The position numbers and the translations under genes were made by a program. 64,000 nucleotides of DNA, from contig CALCJM010000003.1 in NCBI GenBank assembly GCA_937967505.1, positions 24,013 to 88,012 of the forward strand, read 5' to 3'. Under the pieces are notes generated by a model that searched no databases, was not told the DNA's origin, and saw nothing but the letters and a program-made list of their open reading frames with translations. Within the stretch, counting starts at the first letter, position 1. Every line of letters begins with the position of its first letter. The stretch comes from an uncultured Pirellulaceae bacterium. Lineage in GTDB: Bacteria; Planctomycetota; Planctomycetia; Pirellulales; Pirellulaceae. Positions 46,878-56,806 of the stretch are shown here, piece after piece.

Positions 46878-48440
46878 ATGGGTCCCTTGAACACAACATC
46901 CGCAGAACGCATCCTTGTCCTGGATTTCGGATCACAATACGCTCAACTGATCGCCCGCCGGGTGCGCGAACAACATGTTTACTGTGAGATCGTCCGGCAC
47001 GACATCACACCCGCACAAATTAAATCTCATAATCCTTCGGGGCTGATCCTCTCCGGCGGCCCCAACAGTGTTTATGAAGAGGGAGCGCCCAAATGTGATC
47101 CGGGAATTTTCGAGATGGGATTGCCGGTGCTGGGAATCTGCTACGGTATGCAACTGACCTGCGATCATTTGGGTGGCAAAGTCGACAGCACCCACGTGCG
47201 CGAGTACGGTCGGGCGACCTGCTCGCACGACGCCACAGATGAACCCTTCATGAAAGGCTTCCCGACAACGGCCGAAGTCTGGATGAGCCACGGGGATCAA
47301 GTGCAGACCGTCAGCGATGATTTCGTGGCTTTGGCGAAGACATCTACCTGTCCCGTGGCGGCGGTTAAACACAAAACTCTACCGGTTTTCGGTTTACAGT
47401 TTCATCCCGAGGTGACTCATTCGCCTGAGGGGTGGATGCTGCTGCGAAATTTTCTCTACGAGATTTGCCAATGTAGCGGCACTTGGAAGCTGGCGAATTT
47501 CGCTCAGGAAATGATTGAAGGGATCAAGCATCAGGTGGGTGACGCACAGGTAATCTGCGGGTTATCTGGTGGCGTTGATTCGTCGGTCGTGGCGGCGCTG
47601 CTGTCCAAAGCGATTGGGGCGCAACTGTCGTGTATTCTGGTCGATAATGGTTTGCTGCGAAAAGGCGAACGGGAAATGGTGGTCGAGCAATTCACCAACC
47701 ACTTCAAAACCGATTTGCGTGTGGTCGATGGGCGCGAGCGTTTTCTGGATCAACTGAAAGGCGTTGACGACCCGCAGGAAAAACGACGCAGGATTGGGCA
47801 TACCTTCATCGAATGTTTCAAAACCGAATCCGACCAAATCGAAAACGCCAAATTTCTCGCACAGGGAACGTTGTATCCGGACGTGATTGAAAGCGGAGCG
47901 GCCAAAGACGGGCCGGCGGCGACAATTAAGCTGCATCATAACGTTGGCGGTTTACCTGAGGAGTTGGGGTTTGAGCTGATTGAGCCGCTGCGAGATTTGT
48001 TCAAGGATGAAGTGCGCGCGTTGGGCGTGGAACTTGGTTTGCCACCGCATTTGGTCTGGCGGCATCCGTTTCCGGGACCGGGGCTGGCGGTGAGATGCCT
48101 TGGCGAAGTCGTTGAGGAGAAACTGGCAGTGCTGCGCGAGGCCGATGCAATCGTCATCGATGAAATCGAAAAAGCCGGCCTGTACCGGGAAACGTCCCAG
48201 TTGTTCGCCGTATTGCTGCCGGTGCAAAGCGTCGGCGTGATGGGCGACGCGCGCACGTATGAAAACGCATTGGTGATCCGCTGCGTGAATACGGACGATT
48301 TTATGACGGCTGATTGGTCGCGTTTACCTTATGACGTGCTGGCTACGATGTCCACGCGCATCATCAACGAGGTTTCCGGTGTCAATCGTGTTTGTTACGA
48401 CATCAGCTCCAAACCGCCGGCGACGATCGAGTGGGAGTAG
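46878..48440 (+). CDS. guaA: GMP synthase (glutamine-hydrolysing)
   Basis: GMP synthase converts XMP to GMP with ATP and glutamine. The class I glutamine amidotransferase domain has [20 protein letters not shown], the nucleophile Cys in LGICYGMQL and the His/Glu in [12 protein letters not shown]. The PP-loop ATPase domain has [15 protein letters not shown]. The dimerisation domain ends in [18 protein letters not shown]. The frame extends upstream, but ATG 46878 ([18 protein letters not shown]) gives 520 residues, matching the family. A 16-bp minisatellite lies upstream. No guaB is adjacent. Confidence 0.95.
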   Translation: MGPLNTTSAERILVLDFGSQYAQLIARRVREQHVYCEIVRHDITPAQIKSHNPSGLILSGGPNSVYEEGAPKCDPGIFEMGLPVLGICYGMQLTCDHLGGKVDSTHVREYGRATCSHDATDEPFMKGFPTTAEVWMSHGDQVQTVSDDFVALAKTSTCPVAAVKHKTLPVFGLQFHPEVTHSPEGWMLLRNFLYEICQCSGTWKLANFAQEMIEGIKHQVGDAQVICGLSGGVDSSVVAALLSKAIGAQLSCILVDNGLLRKGEREMVVEQFTNHFKTDLRVVDGRERFLDQLKGVDDPQEKRRRIGHTFIECFKTESDQIENAKFLAQGTLYPDVIESGAAKDGPAATIKLHHNVGGLPEELGFELIEPLRDLFKDEVRALGVELGLPPHLVWRHPFPGPGLAVRCLGEVVEEKLAVLREADAIVIDEIEKAGLYRETSQLFAVLLPVQSVGVMGDARTYENALVIRCVNTDDFMTADWSRLPYDVLATMSTRIINEVSGVNRVCYDISSKPPATIEWE

Positions 48441-48574
48441 GGGCGAGCACCAAGTATTAAAATTACCACATAGTTAGTTACCAAGTACTGGGTAATGGGT
48501 ATTGCCCCTCTCAACCCTGCCTACCTGGAACAAAATCAATTTTCAATCAGTTAGCATTTTAGCAAAGCCAACCA

Positions 48575-50248
48575 ATGAGTCAGCAATACATCTTTCAAAT
48601 GTCGGAAATGACCAAGAAGCATGGTCAAAAAGAAACGCTCAAAGACATCCACCTGTCTTTCTTTCCCGGAGCGAAAATCGGCGTACTGGGACGCAACGGT
48701 GCCGGAAAAAGTACGCTGTTGAAAATCATGGCCGGCATCGATAAAGAATTCGACGGCGAAGCCAGACTGACCAAAGGCTTCACTGTTGGCTATCTTTCCC
48801 AGGAACCGAAATTGGATCCGGAAAAAAACGTCTGGGAGAACGTCGAAGACTCCGTCGCTGACCGTCGCGACCTGCTCAAGCGTTACAACGACCTAAGTGC
48901 AAAATGTGCCGAACCGCTTGACGAAAAAGCCATGCAGAAGGTCTACGACGAAATGGCCCGTGTCCAGGACCAGATCGACGCCTCCAATACTTGGAACCTC
49001 GATCACGAGATCGAGGTTGCCTTCGAAATTATGAACCTTCCCCCCAAAGACGCTGACGTCACGAAACTGTCCGGAGGAGAACGCCGACGCGTGGCACTTT
49101 GTAAATTGCTGTTGGAAAAACCCGATCTGCTGCTGCTGGATGAACCCACCAACCACCTAGACGCGGACTCCGTCCAGTGGCTTGAGAGAACCCTGCAGGA
49201 TTACGCCGGTACGATTGTTGCCGTGACCCACGACCGGTATTTCTTGGACAATGTGGCTGGCTGGATCCTGGAGCTTGACCGGGGACAGGGATTCCCATTC
49301 GAAGGCAATTATTCATCCTGGCTGGTGCAAAAACAGGCGCGGTTGAAGGTCGAGGAAAAGCAAAGCGAGAAACGCCAAAAAGCACTGGCTCGTGAACTGG
49401 AATGGATCAAGGCATCGCCCAAAGCACGACAAACCAAAAGCAAGGCACGGATCAGTTCTTATGACCAGATGATGGCCGAACAGGACAGCGAAGCCATCGC
49501 CGAACTGGAGATTCAAATTCCCGCTGGCCAAAAGTTGGGCGATGTGGTCGTTGAGGCGATTGATGTGAACAAGGGCTTTGGCGACAAAATTCTGATGGAG
49601 AACATGAATTTCCGTCTGCCACCGGGAGGAATCGTTGGCGTTATTGGCCCCAACGGTGCCGGTAAAACCACCCTGTTCCGGATGATCACCGGGCAGGACA
49701 CACCAGATTCCGGCGAATTGAAAATTGGTGGGACAGTGCAACTGGGGTACGTTGACCAGTCACGCGATTCGCTGGCAGACAACCATTCGGTCTATCAGGA
49801 AATCTCCGAAGGCCACGACACTTTGGAGCTGGGGAAACGCAAGATCAACGCCCGCGCATACGTAAATCGTTTTAATTTCCGCGGTCCCGATCAGGAAAAG
49901 AAGGTCGGCGTACTGTCCGGTGGTGAACGCAATCGAGTCCATTTGGCGAAACTGCTTCGACGCGGGTCAAACGTGTTGCTGTTGGACGAACCGACCAATG
50001 ACCTAGATGTGGATACGTTACGGGCACTTGAGGAGGCGATTATGAGTTACGCCGGCTGCGTCGTCGTCACATCTCATGATCGCTGGTTCCTGGACCGCAT
50101 CGCGACCCACATTCTCTCTTTCGAGGGCGATGGCTATGTTCACTGGTGCGAAGGCAACTACCAGACCTACGAACACCAGCGGCGCGAGCGACTGGGACTG
50201 AAAGAGGACGAGCCACGTCGATTTAAGTACAAGAAGTTGAAGACATAA
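48575..50248 (+). CDS. ettA: ABC-F translation factor EttA
   Basis: A 557-residue ABC-F ATPase with two nucleotide-binding domains and no membrane segments. Walker A motifs are [11 protein letters not shown] and [11 protein letters not shown], signatures [12 protein letters not shown] and [12 protein letters not shown], Walker [13 protein letters not shown] and [11 protein letters not shown]. The linker (residues about 250-310, [17 protein letters not shown]) is the ribosome-contacting PtIM. Length and motif set match EttA, which binds the ribosomal E site and throttles translation under low energy. It lies 134 bp after guaA, convergent with the zinc-ribbon membrane protein gene. Confidence 0.93.
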   Translation: MSQQYIFQMSEMTKKHGQKETLKDIHLSFFPGAKIGVLGRNGAGKSTLLKIMAGIDKEFDGEARLTKGFTVGYLSQEPKLDPEKNVWENVEDSVADRRDLLKRYNDLSAKCAEPLDEKAMQKVYDEMARVQDQIDASNTWNLDHEIEVAFEIMNLPPKDADVTKLSGGERRRVALCKLLLEKPDLLLLDEPTNHLDADSVQWLERTLQDYAGTIVAVTHDRYFLDNVAGWILELDRGQGFPFEGNYSSWLVQKQARLKVEEKQSEKRQKALARELEWIKASPKARQTKSKARISSYDQMMAEQDSEAIAELEIQIPAGQKLGDVVVEAIDVNKGFGDKILMENMNFRLPPGGIVGVIGPNGAGKTTLFRMITGQDTPDSGELKIGGTVQLGYVDQSRDSLADNHSVYQEISEGHDTLELGKRKINARAYVNRFNFRGPDQEKKVGVLSGGERNRVHLAKLLRRGSNVLLLDEPTNDLDVDTLRALEEAIMSYAGCVVVTSHDRWFLDRIATHILSFEGDGYVHWCEGNYQTYEHQRRERLGLKEDEPRRFKYKKLKT

Positions 50249-50285
50249 GCGCTTACTGTTGGGCAAGTTCACCATCAGTGACGCT

Positions 50286-50373
50286 TTAAGGCGACTGGCA
50301 GTTAGGAGTTTACCATCCGTTGGCGACGCTGGCAGCATCGCCAACGGTAAGCTTTCAGCTGCAAATCGCCTAA
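50286..50373 (+). repeat. Family A palindromic repeat, copy 5 (short)
   Basis: An 88-bp copy from TTAAGGCGACTGGCAGTT to TGCAAATCGCCTAA. It lacks about 19 bp of the central loop: GACGCT joins directly to GGCAGCATCGCC, as if deleted between two GCT triplets. The stop of the minus-strand membrane protein (50370-50372) lies in its right end. The ettA gene ends 37 bp before its left end. Confidence 0.9.
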
Positions 50374-50828
50374 TTTGACAAAATGACCGCGAAAAGGGCG
50401 GCCGTTAATAGTATCGAGAAGCCTAGTCCGATGGTTGTCGCCAGACGCCAACCACCGGTGGCCTTGGGTACCATGAACCAGGCAGCTACAAATAGCGGCA
50501 ACGCGATCGGCCCGGTAACGATCAGCAGCCAACCTGCGATCACCAAGAATTTCGCGACCAGGCCAATACGTAGTTTGAACCTTCTGGAAATTTCATCTTC
50601 AGACATCTTGCTGAGCGATTCCAGATCAGCGCTCATGCGAAATGTTGCATCACACCCCGGGCATTTCACCGCTGTTTCATGAACAACCCAAACGGGGATA
50701 ATTCCATATAGTTTGTTGATGGTTTTGAACCGAAGCGCATCGACTGTATTTGTTGCGACGCATCTTGAGCAACGGAAGTTCAATTCCATGGTGCCCACGA
50801 TTTGACGCAATTCTGAAATATGCACCAT
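50370..50828 (-). CDS. Zinc-ribbon membrane protein, unknown function
   Basis: A 152-residue protein. An N-terminal zinc-ribbon-like part has FRCSRC (two Cys) and KCPGC (two Cys) about 35 residues apart. Two membrane helices follow (LVAKFLVIAGWLLIVTGPIALPLFVAAWFMVP and ATTIGLGFSILLTAALFAVIL). ATG 50828 has GAGAAG 4 bases upstream. No family is recognised. Its stop codon coincides with repeat copy 5. It is tandem with the large membrane protein gene at 50866-53289, with a 37 bp gap. Confidence 0.65.
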   Translation of the reverse strand: MVHISELRQIVGTMELNFRCSRCVATNTVDALRFKTINKLYGIIPVWVVHETAVKCPGCDATFRMSADLESLSKMSEDEISRRFKLRIGLVAKFLVIAGWLLIVTGPIALPLFVAAWFMVPKATGGWRLATTIGLGFSILLTAALFAVILSN

Positions 50829-50865
50829 AAAACTTCTCTACCCGTGTTAGGTCTGCAACTGCGGT

Positions 50866-53289
50866 TTACTCAAATAAATTATCAAACGCTTCGCGCTGAC
50901 GTAGCTTCTTGACTTCGTCTCGCAACGTCTCCTGTTCTTCAATCATACGGCGGACGATGTCCAACAATTCATTCTGCGTCTCGTACTTCACCAGAATCGA
51001 AAGTATCGCGTCTATCTGAACCAGCGACTGGTCGGTCAGTCGAATGGCTCGATTGGTCAAGTGGTTGGCATTTTCAGCGACGCCTTGAACCAATGCCTTA
51101 TCCAGTTCCGCCACCAGCTGGCGGAGTTCTTTCAGAATGCCCGCAGAGATCGACCGCAGAGGCGCCACGATCTTTTTGGCCAGGCGTATCTTGCGGTCCT
51201 CGGAATCAACCCGATTATTGATCAACTGGAGCCGAATGTCATCAAAAGCATTGGCAACGCCGGCAATTTCTCTGGACGATTTATCGATCTGTAACAACGA
51301 GCGTTGGGCGAACAATATCCTCAATTCATTTCGCGTACCGGAATCCCGGGACGATTCAAGCGTCTCACCGGGTTCAAGGATTACCCGATTGGTGTCGTCA
51401 TCGGCGGCTCCTGTTGCCAATCGCGTCCGCAGCAGATATTCACGCACATCGGATACTTCGTTGTAAATCTGCTCCAGACGCTTGCGCTGTCCAACTTCCA
51501 GTTGTTCCATACGTTTCAGAAAAACACCCCCGGAAACCAGTTCCAGCGTATGTTGGTCGCCAAGTCCGATATTGGCGGTGCCGGTCAGATTCATTTTGTC
51601 TGATGCTTTGAGGATTACGGAAACTTCGGCATTTTTCTCCGGCAACGTAAACCCCGAATGTTCCTGGGCGTATTGCCGCAAGTCAAACCGCGTCTTGACG
51701 CCACGATCGTTTTTGCGGGCCACTTCCTGCACGATTGTGTCGCTGACGGGAGTGGCGATCTCCATCCATACCGAATCAACATCGTAGTCATCGATGACCG
51801 TTCCCTCTAGGGGAATGATCGCGTTGGGGGTAATCGCCGATCCGATTCCGCGCAGTTCTCCCTCGACCACAGGCGGTTGATCTTCGACAGAATCCAGCGT
51901 GATTCGGTGGGGTGTTTCAGACACGACACCGTACCGATCGACCATATAAAAGGCCAGATCTAGGTTGGTTGAAATACGCTCGATAGGCAGTCGAAAACCG
52001 GTTTCGGTAACTTCAGCAAACCTTTTTTCACCTGCGTTCTGTTCCACGGTATAGACTTTTGTCATGGATCGGTTCGTGCGGGCCACGACCTCCATGCGGG
52101 TACCCTGTGGCGTCGCCATCGGTCCGGTGACGGGAATACTCCTAGGCGTCCACCTGCCTGATTCTTCATCGACCATATAGTCGGGGAAAACGCAATCAAG
52201 TTCCACGTGCTCCACCAGCGGATCATCAATCGTGCGAATCTCAAATGGCCCGATCCGATGGTCGCCACCCTGAAGGTAGAACGTCAGACTTTCGGAAATC
52301 GACCCCAGCGGCGTGCCGCGCAATCGATAGGTCTGCCAGCCACCGGTGGGATTGCCAATCCGGTTAAGTGTTTGACTGCCACTGCGACCGCCGGCGAATC
52401 GAAACTGCATCACGCAAGAGGCTGGTATTTGCCCCGAAAAATCCGGTGGAATGTCCTCTGCAAGCAGGTCCGGTGATGCGTCCGGTGCCAGCGCACGGAC
52501 TAACAGATTGACCGAGGCTCCTTTGGCCACGTAGAAAATGCCCTCGGTGCCGGTGCCGGAATCCGCTGGAGCGCTGGCGAAATTGGGAAGATTTTCGTCA
52601 AATTCGGCAATGCCCTCAACCGGAGTTTGGTATTCCACCTTCAGTCCCGCCAGTACGATGTGGTTTTGCCGCGGCCACCGCTGTTGATCCAAAAAACAAA
52701 GTCTGTCTACTGCGGTCGAAAGTGCAGCGGGGCTGGCCGTGGCGAAGATACCGATGGATAAAATCCCACCGGCAGCAAATTTTGCCAAACGCGTGACATG
52801 ATGCTGATTGAGTACTTGATGCGTGATGACGGTTTTGCACAGCGCGTTTGCCTGCTCAGCGGCGCGTGTGAGTAAGGACGCATCGGCGCTCGTTGCAACT
52901 TCTGCGGCATCCCGTTTAGCGCGTTCCACTGTTGTCACCAGACTCTCGTTGAATTCGGGATACTTGCGCTCAATCAGCAACGCGATGCTGGTATCTTTCA
53001 GCGACGCGCATACTCGCCTAAAAACAAAGTGAAAGATCAACCACGCGGTTACGGATCCGGTAACGCACAGCAAACCAATTCTGGCCGGACGTGATAGCTC
53101 ATTTTGCCCAAATTTGACCGGCAGGTAGTCGATTGCCAATCCAATCCAGAACATTGCGACCAGCCAGATAATCGCCAACGCAACTCCTTCCAGCACAACC
53201 AACGTACGGATACGCCTCTTGATTCGTCGGAGCGTCGATACCGCTTCCGGGGCGATGTGACGAAGTTCAAAATGGGCGGTTGGTTTCAC
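50866..53289 (-). CDS. Large membrane-anchored protein, unknown function
   Basis: About 807 residues. Two or three N-terminal helices (VVLEGVALAIIWLVAMFWIG; ARIGLLCVTGSVTAWLIFHF; AAGGILSIGIFATASPAAL) are followed by a long beta-rich region with Ig-like character (HVELDCVFPDYMVDEESGRW; PVTGPMATPQGTRMEVVAR), then a coiled-coil C-terminus (EEQETLRDEVKKLRQREAF). This resembles large planctomycete DUF4175-like proteins that often lie near MoxR/DUF58 clusters, but no such genes are seen here. GTG 53289 has GGGAAG nine bases upstream; the frame extends to TTG 53322. The function is unknown. Confidence 0.7.
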   Translation of the reverse strand: MKPTAHFELRHIAPEAVSTLRRIKRRIRTLVVLEGVALAIIWLVAMFWIGLAIDYLPVKFGQNELSRPARIGLLCVTGSVTAWLIFHFVFRRVCASLKDTSIALLIERKYPEFNESLVTTVERAKRDAAEVATSADASLLTRAAEQANALCKTVITHQVLNQHHVTRLAKFAAGGILSIGIFATASPAALSTAVDRLCFLDQQRWPRQNHIVLAGLKVEYQTPVEGIAEFDENLPNFASAPADSGTGTEGIFYVAKGASVNLLVRALAPDASPDLLAEDIPPDFSGQIPASCVMQFRFAGGRSGSQTLNRIGNPTGGWQTYRLRGTPLGSISESLTFYLQGGDHRIGPFEIRTIDDPLVEHVELDCVFPDYMVDEESGRWTPRSIPVTGPMATPQGTRMEVVARTNRSMTKVYTVEQNAGEKRFAEVTETGFRLPIERISTNLDLAFYMVDRYGVVSETPHRITLDSVEDQPPVVEGELRGIGSAITPNAIIPLEGTVIDDYDVDSVWMEIATPVSDTIVQEVARKNDRGVKTRFDLRQYAQEHSGFTLPEKNAEVSVILKASDKMNLTGTANIGLGDQHTLELVSGGVFLKRMEQLEVGQRKRLEQIYNEVSDVREYLLRTRLATGAADDDTNRVILEPGETLESSRDSGTRNELRILFAQRSLLQIDKSSREIAGVANAFDDIRLQLINNRVDSEDRKIRLAKKIVAPLRSISAGILKELRQLVAELDKALVQGVAENANHLTNRAIRLTDQSLVQIDAILSILVKYETQNELLDIVRRMIEEQETLRDEVKKLRQREAFDNLFE

Positions 53290-53322
53290 GTTGCAAGACT
53301 TCCCGTCAGGCCTGTAATTCAA

Positions 53323-53663
53323 ATCAACTGGAAACTGAATGCCCTAGTATTTTAGGCGAAAACGGGTGGCTTGCGTACTAACGGTAGCCATTTTCGGAGC
53401 TGAAAACTGCCGTACCGAATCGGCAGATCAATCATCTACTGGCGTTATGGCTGAAATCGTCGATACTGAAAGTCGTTAACCATCGGTCTGCCGGACGGTA
53501 CTAACCAATCAGGAGTGGAGCGCAGGTTGTCGGATCTGATGAACACTTTGGTTGATCTTTACAATGGATCGTGACCGTGTTGATCTCCCACAGTACTTTA
53601 ACTGCTGCGTAGGCCATTGCTATCGCCGTCGCCATCGCACGACAGAACCCCGGAAATGGAAAT
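53323..53663. other. Divergent intergenic region
   Basis: About 340 bp between the divergently arranged large membrane protein and the beta-propeller gene. It should hold both promoters, but no strong consensus hexamer pair, repeat or RNA gene is apparent. Confidence 0.5.
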
Positions 53664-55046
53664 ATGAAAATGCCCTCATTGCCCCTTGTCGCGGCCACCG
53701 GGTTGCTGTTGGTCATGCAGTTCAGTGGAAGCCCCGTCATGCCCCTGCTGTTGTGCGATCCATTGTATGCACAGACGCCACCTGCCAGCGCGGCTGATCC
53801 TGCTGCTCGCGCCGTCATAACAGATCAGGTAAATCAACCGGTTCAGTCTCAACCGGCCCAGCCAAATCAGCCCCAACCGACTGACTGGCCCCAGTGGCGC
53901 GGGCCGAACCGCGATGGCATTTTGAAAAATACCACGGCGTGGCCTAAAACGCTTTCAAAGAACCGGCTGACAGAAACTTGGCGTGTTGGGCTTGGCGATA
54001 GCTACAGCGGTCCGTTGGTTGTCGGCGACCGCGTTTTTGTGACCGAGACGGTTAACAAGCAAGAGGAGCATGTGCGTTGTCTGAGTCGGAGCAGCGGACA
54101 GGAGATCTGGAAAGCCGGCTGGCGGGGATCGATGCGGGTTCCGTTTTTTGCCGCCTCCAATGGCAGCTGGATTCGTGCTACGCCCGCCTACGCCGACGGC
54201 AGGGTTTTTGTCGCTGGGATCCGGGACGTTTTGGTTTGCCTGAATGCCGAAACGGGAGCTGAATTGTGGCGGCGCGATTTTCCGGCGGAACTGGGAAGCA
54301 CGGCACCCCAGTTCGGCTGTGTCTGTTCGCCGCTGGTCGACGGGCAGTTCGTCTACATGCAGGCCGGCGGCGCGATGCACAAGATCGAATCATCAACCGG
54401 AAAAACGATCTGGCAGGCTTGCCGGGACGGTGCGGGCCAAAACAGCAGTGTGTTTTCGTCCCCTGCGATTGAGACGGTCGCGGGAGTGCGGCAACTGATC
54501 GTCCAAGGCAGAACCGAACTGGCTGGCGTTGATATTGATGCCGGCACGAAGCTCTGGTCCACCCAAGTGCCGGCATTCCGGGGGATGAGTATTCTCACGC
54601 CAACAGTGTTTAAAGATCAGATCTTCATCAGTAACTACCAGCATCCATCGATGATGCTCGCGGTCGGTCAGTCGGGCAGCAGTTTCAGCGTCAGCGAGAA
54701 ATGGAAGCTCAAGCTGCGTGGATACATGACAACGCCAGTGGTAATCGACGGACACGCGTATACCTTTTTGCAGAACCAGCGGTTTGCCTGCGTCGATCTG
54801 AACACCGGTCAGCAGAAATGGGTCAGCAGAAAATTCGGCAAGTATGCCTCGCTGGTTGCTAACGGCGATCAAATTCTTGCATTAACATCCGATGGCCAAT
54901 TAATTCTGTTCAAGACAGATACAGCCAAATTTGATCTGGTTGATCAACGTGCTGTCGGCACCAATGCGTGGGCTCATTTGGCCGTGAGTGGTGAAGATGT
55001 GTTCGTCCGGAATCTGGACGCACTGATTGTGCTAAAATGGAAATAG
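53664..55046 (+). CDS. PQQ-like beta-propeller protein, secreted
   Basis: A 460-residue protein with a signal peptide (LVAATGLLLVMQFSGSPVM ... YAQ). After a Gln/Pro-rich linker (QSQPAQPNQPQP) comes the planctomycete signature DWPQWRGPNRDG, then six to eight WD/PQQ-type blades (VRCLSRSSGQEIWKAGW, VCLNAETGAELWRRDF, HKIESSTGKTIWQA, CVDLNTGQQKWVSR). The fold is that of BamB/PQQ dehydrogenases, but no cofactor ligands can be inferred. Such proteins are abundant in planctomycetes and poorly understood. It could bind other outer-layer proteins. Confidence 0.88.
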   Translation: MKMPSLPLVAATGLLLVMQFSGSPVMPLLLCDPLYAQTPPASAADPAARAVITDQVNQPVQSQPAQPNQPQPTDWPQWRGPNRDGILKNTTAWPKTLSKNRLTETWRVGLGDSYSGPLVVGDRVFVTETVNKQEEHVRCLSRSSGQEIWKAGWRGSMRVPFFAASNGSWIRATPAYADGRVFVAGIRDVLVCLNAETGAELWRRDFPAELGSTAPQFGCVCSPLVDGQFVYMQAGGAMHKIESSTGKTIWQACRDGAGQNSSVFSSPAIETVAGVRQLIVQGRTELAGVDIDAGTKLWSTQVPAFRGMSILTPTVFKDQIFISNYQHPSMMLAVGQSGSSFSVSEKWKLKLRGYMTTPVVIDGHAYTFLQNQRFACVDLNTGQQKWVSRKFGKYASLVANGDQILALTSDGQLILFKTDTAKFDLVDQRAVGTNAWAHLAVSGEDVFVRNLDALIVLKWK

Positions 55047-55362
55047 CAGCACATCACCACCGATAGCATGGCTTCGTCTTTGTTGTCGTTGTCGATGTCG
55101 TTGTCGGCTCGCGCGGTCCGCTGGCTTTGTCCAGTCGTTGTGTTCGATCCAGATCGGACGTGGAATTATCCATGTTGGTGAAACTTAACGCGCGGTACGT
55201 GCGGACGTGGATGTTCGGTTGTAGCGTCTGTAGCGGGACTAGTGGCTGCGTGCGCGTCGAAACAGGGGATTGCGAGGTTCTGGTTTCCGTAGTTTTCACC
55301 GTCTGACTACGATACAGCAGTCCGTTGATTGGTCTTTTCAATATGCCTTTGGAGCAGCGACG
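55047..55362. other. Intergenic region with TTGTCG repeat
   Basis: About 316 bp. TTGTCG-type hexamers repeat at 55079-55111 (TTGTTGTCGTTGTCGATGTC...). The rest has no recognisable gene or regulatory site; the promoter of the following membrane protein should lie here. Confidence 0.5.
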
Positions 55363-56223
55363 ATGTACTTCCTTTTCCGTCATCTTGTGTTTCTGAGTCT
55401 GTTCGCGCTTGTTGGCCTGTTTGTACTTGGATTTGCACTGGAAAAACTGTCCGACAGCACGACCAGCATGGCCATCTTTGGTTTCTCCGCCAGCATCGTC
55501 CACCTCGCGGCATTCTGGTTCGTCCTAGCACCCGCCTCGCCGGTGCGCAAAGCGTTTTGGTGTGTAGGGTTAATGGTCGCTTGCCTTGCTTCGGTAGCGT
55601 TTGGACGGTGGTTGCAGGTCACGATGGTTCAGGGGCCGATCGACCAATGGTGGGAAAACGTACGATTCATCACCCGTATCACTCCGGCCTGGTGGGTGCT
55701 GTTGGTGGTAGAAACAATCGCGGTCAAGGAATTGTTTCGATGGCGTTTGCAAGTCAAAGACCAGACGCTGACGCAACAATTGACGATACTGGATCTGTTT
55801 GAGCTGACATTGATTTTGGGCATCGCACTTGGCCTGTCGACATCGACGTTGATGAACCTGATTCACACCGACTATTTATGGGTAGGGGGGCTGTCCGGAG
55901 TCGTTCACATCGCGATTTGTTTGCCGATCGCCCGCGCCATGCTGGCCAGTCGAAAGCCGGGGGCGGGGGCGGCGATTGTCTTCGCCGCCTGCTTGGCCGG
56001 TGCGACGGGACTACTTTATCTGGCATCATTCCGATTTCTGAGCGCTGATCTGCACGCACTGGCAGATTTGGCGATCGGTGTGGCATCGTTTGCAGGCCCC
56101 TTCATTTTAGCCCTCCTGTTCGCACGTGAAAAACAGCTGGCGATTGTAAGCCAGTGGTGTCGCTTGGGTGCACTTTTTTCTTCCTCGCAAGCATCGTCCG
56201 AGGAAACCCGTTTGCTGGACTGA
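55363..56223 (+). CDS. Polytopic membrane protein, unknown function
   Basis: ATG 55363 has GGAG about 8 bases upstream and starts a 286-residue protein with about eight helices (LFRHLVFLSLFALVGLFVLGF; MAIFGFSASIVHLAAFWFVLA; AFWCVGLMVACLASVAFG and others). An in-frame GTG-like opening extends to 55270 but without a ribosome binding site. No family motif is recognised. A strong terminator follows at 56321, so it is monocistronic. Confidence 0.65.
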   Translation: MYFLFRHLVFLSLFALVGLFVLGFALEKLSDSTTSMAIFGFSASIVHLAAFWFVLAPASPVRKAFWCVGLMVACLASVAFGRWLQVTMVQGPIDQWWENVRFITRITPAWWVLLVVETIAVKELFRWRLQVKDQTLTQQLTILDLFELTLILGIALGLSTSTLMNLIHTDYLWVGGLSGVVHIAICLPIARAMLASRKPGAGAAIVFAACLAGATGLLYLASFRFLSADLHALADLAIGVASFAGPFILALLFAREKQLAIVSQWCRLGALFSSSQASSEETRLLD

Positions 56224-56320
56224 AAGACAAAATATCGCAGACGATGGTGAGAATATTTCGGTTAATCCCGGAAGGCCCCATTCGGTTAAACCGATGGCTG
56301 GAAAGCCGTTGACTTTGGTA

Positions 56321-56363
56321 TACGCCACGACCGAATTTCAAATTCGATCGTGGCGTATTTTTT
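56321..56363 (+). terminator. Rho-independent terminator
   Basis: TACGCCACGACCGAATTT and AATTCGATCGTGGCGTA form a long stem around CA-containing loop bases, followed by at least seven T. It lies about 100 bp after the membrane protein gene. The stem also carries its own mirror on the opposite strand, but no minus-strand gene is near. Confidence 0.85.
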
Positions 56364-56575
56364 TATCGTCGGAATTCGGCGGTTCCTGTTGGCGGCGTGG
56401 TTGGAAAGCCCGATTGAAGCGTCAAGTGTCAGGTTTTTGGCATACTGTTTAAAAAAATTTAGACCTTCGACACGGAAATATCTGAAATTGTCCTGATAAA
56501 AACAAACGCAAAAACGATCTATGACGGTGGCTGAGCAAGAAAGTAGATTCTTTTTGCGAACCTTTCACTTGGGCC

Positions 56576-56606
56576 TTGACACCTTCTCAAAGATCAGGCA
56601 TCTTAT
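56576..56606 (+). promoter_or_regulatory. Promoter of tRNA-Lys
   Basis: TTGACA at 56576-56581 is a perfect -35. CATCTT at 56599-56604 lies at 17 bp, or TCTTAT at 56601 at 19 bp, as the -10. Transcription would begin near 56612, about 30 bp before the tRNA. Confidence 0.6.
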
Positions 56607-56641
56607 CCGCCTCGTGACTGAGCCAAATCGGCCAGTCATGC

Positions 56642-56714
<73 letters not shown>

Positions 56715-56730
56715 CTTATCCAAAATGAAC

Positions 56731-56764
56731 AAGGCCCGGTTTTAGCCAAATCCGGGCCTTTTTT
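56731..56764 (+). terminator. Rho-independent terminator of the tRNA gene
   Basis: AAGGCCCGG and CCGGGCCTT form a nine-base stem, followed by TTTTTT, about 17 bp after the tRNA. Confidence 0.9.
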
Positions 56765-56806
56765 GTTGCCAATTTCAATGGATTGGAAGGCCAGTGCGAG
56801 AATTGC

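Noticed and set aside
54077..54576. Frames inside the beta-propeller gene
   Set aside because: They are shadows of a gene with a signal peptide and clear repeated blades.
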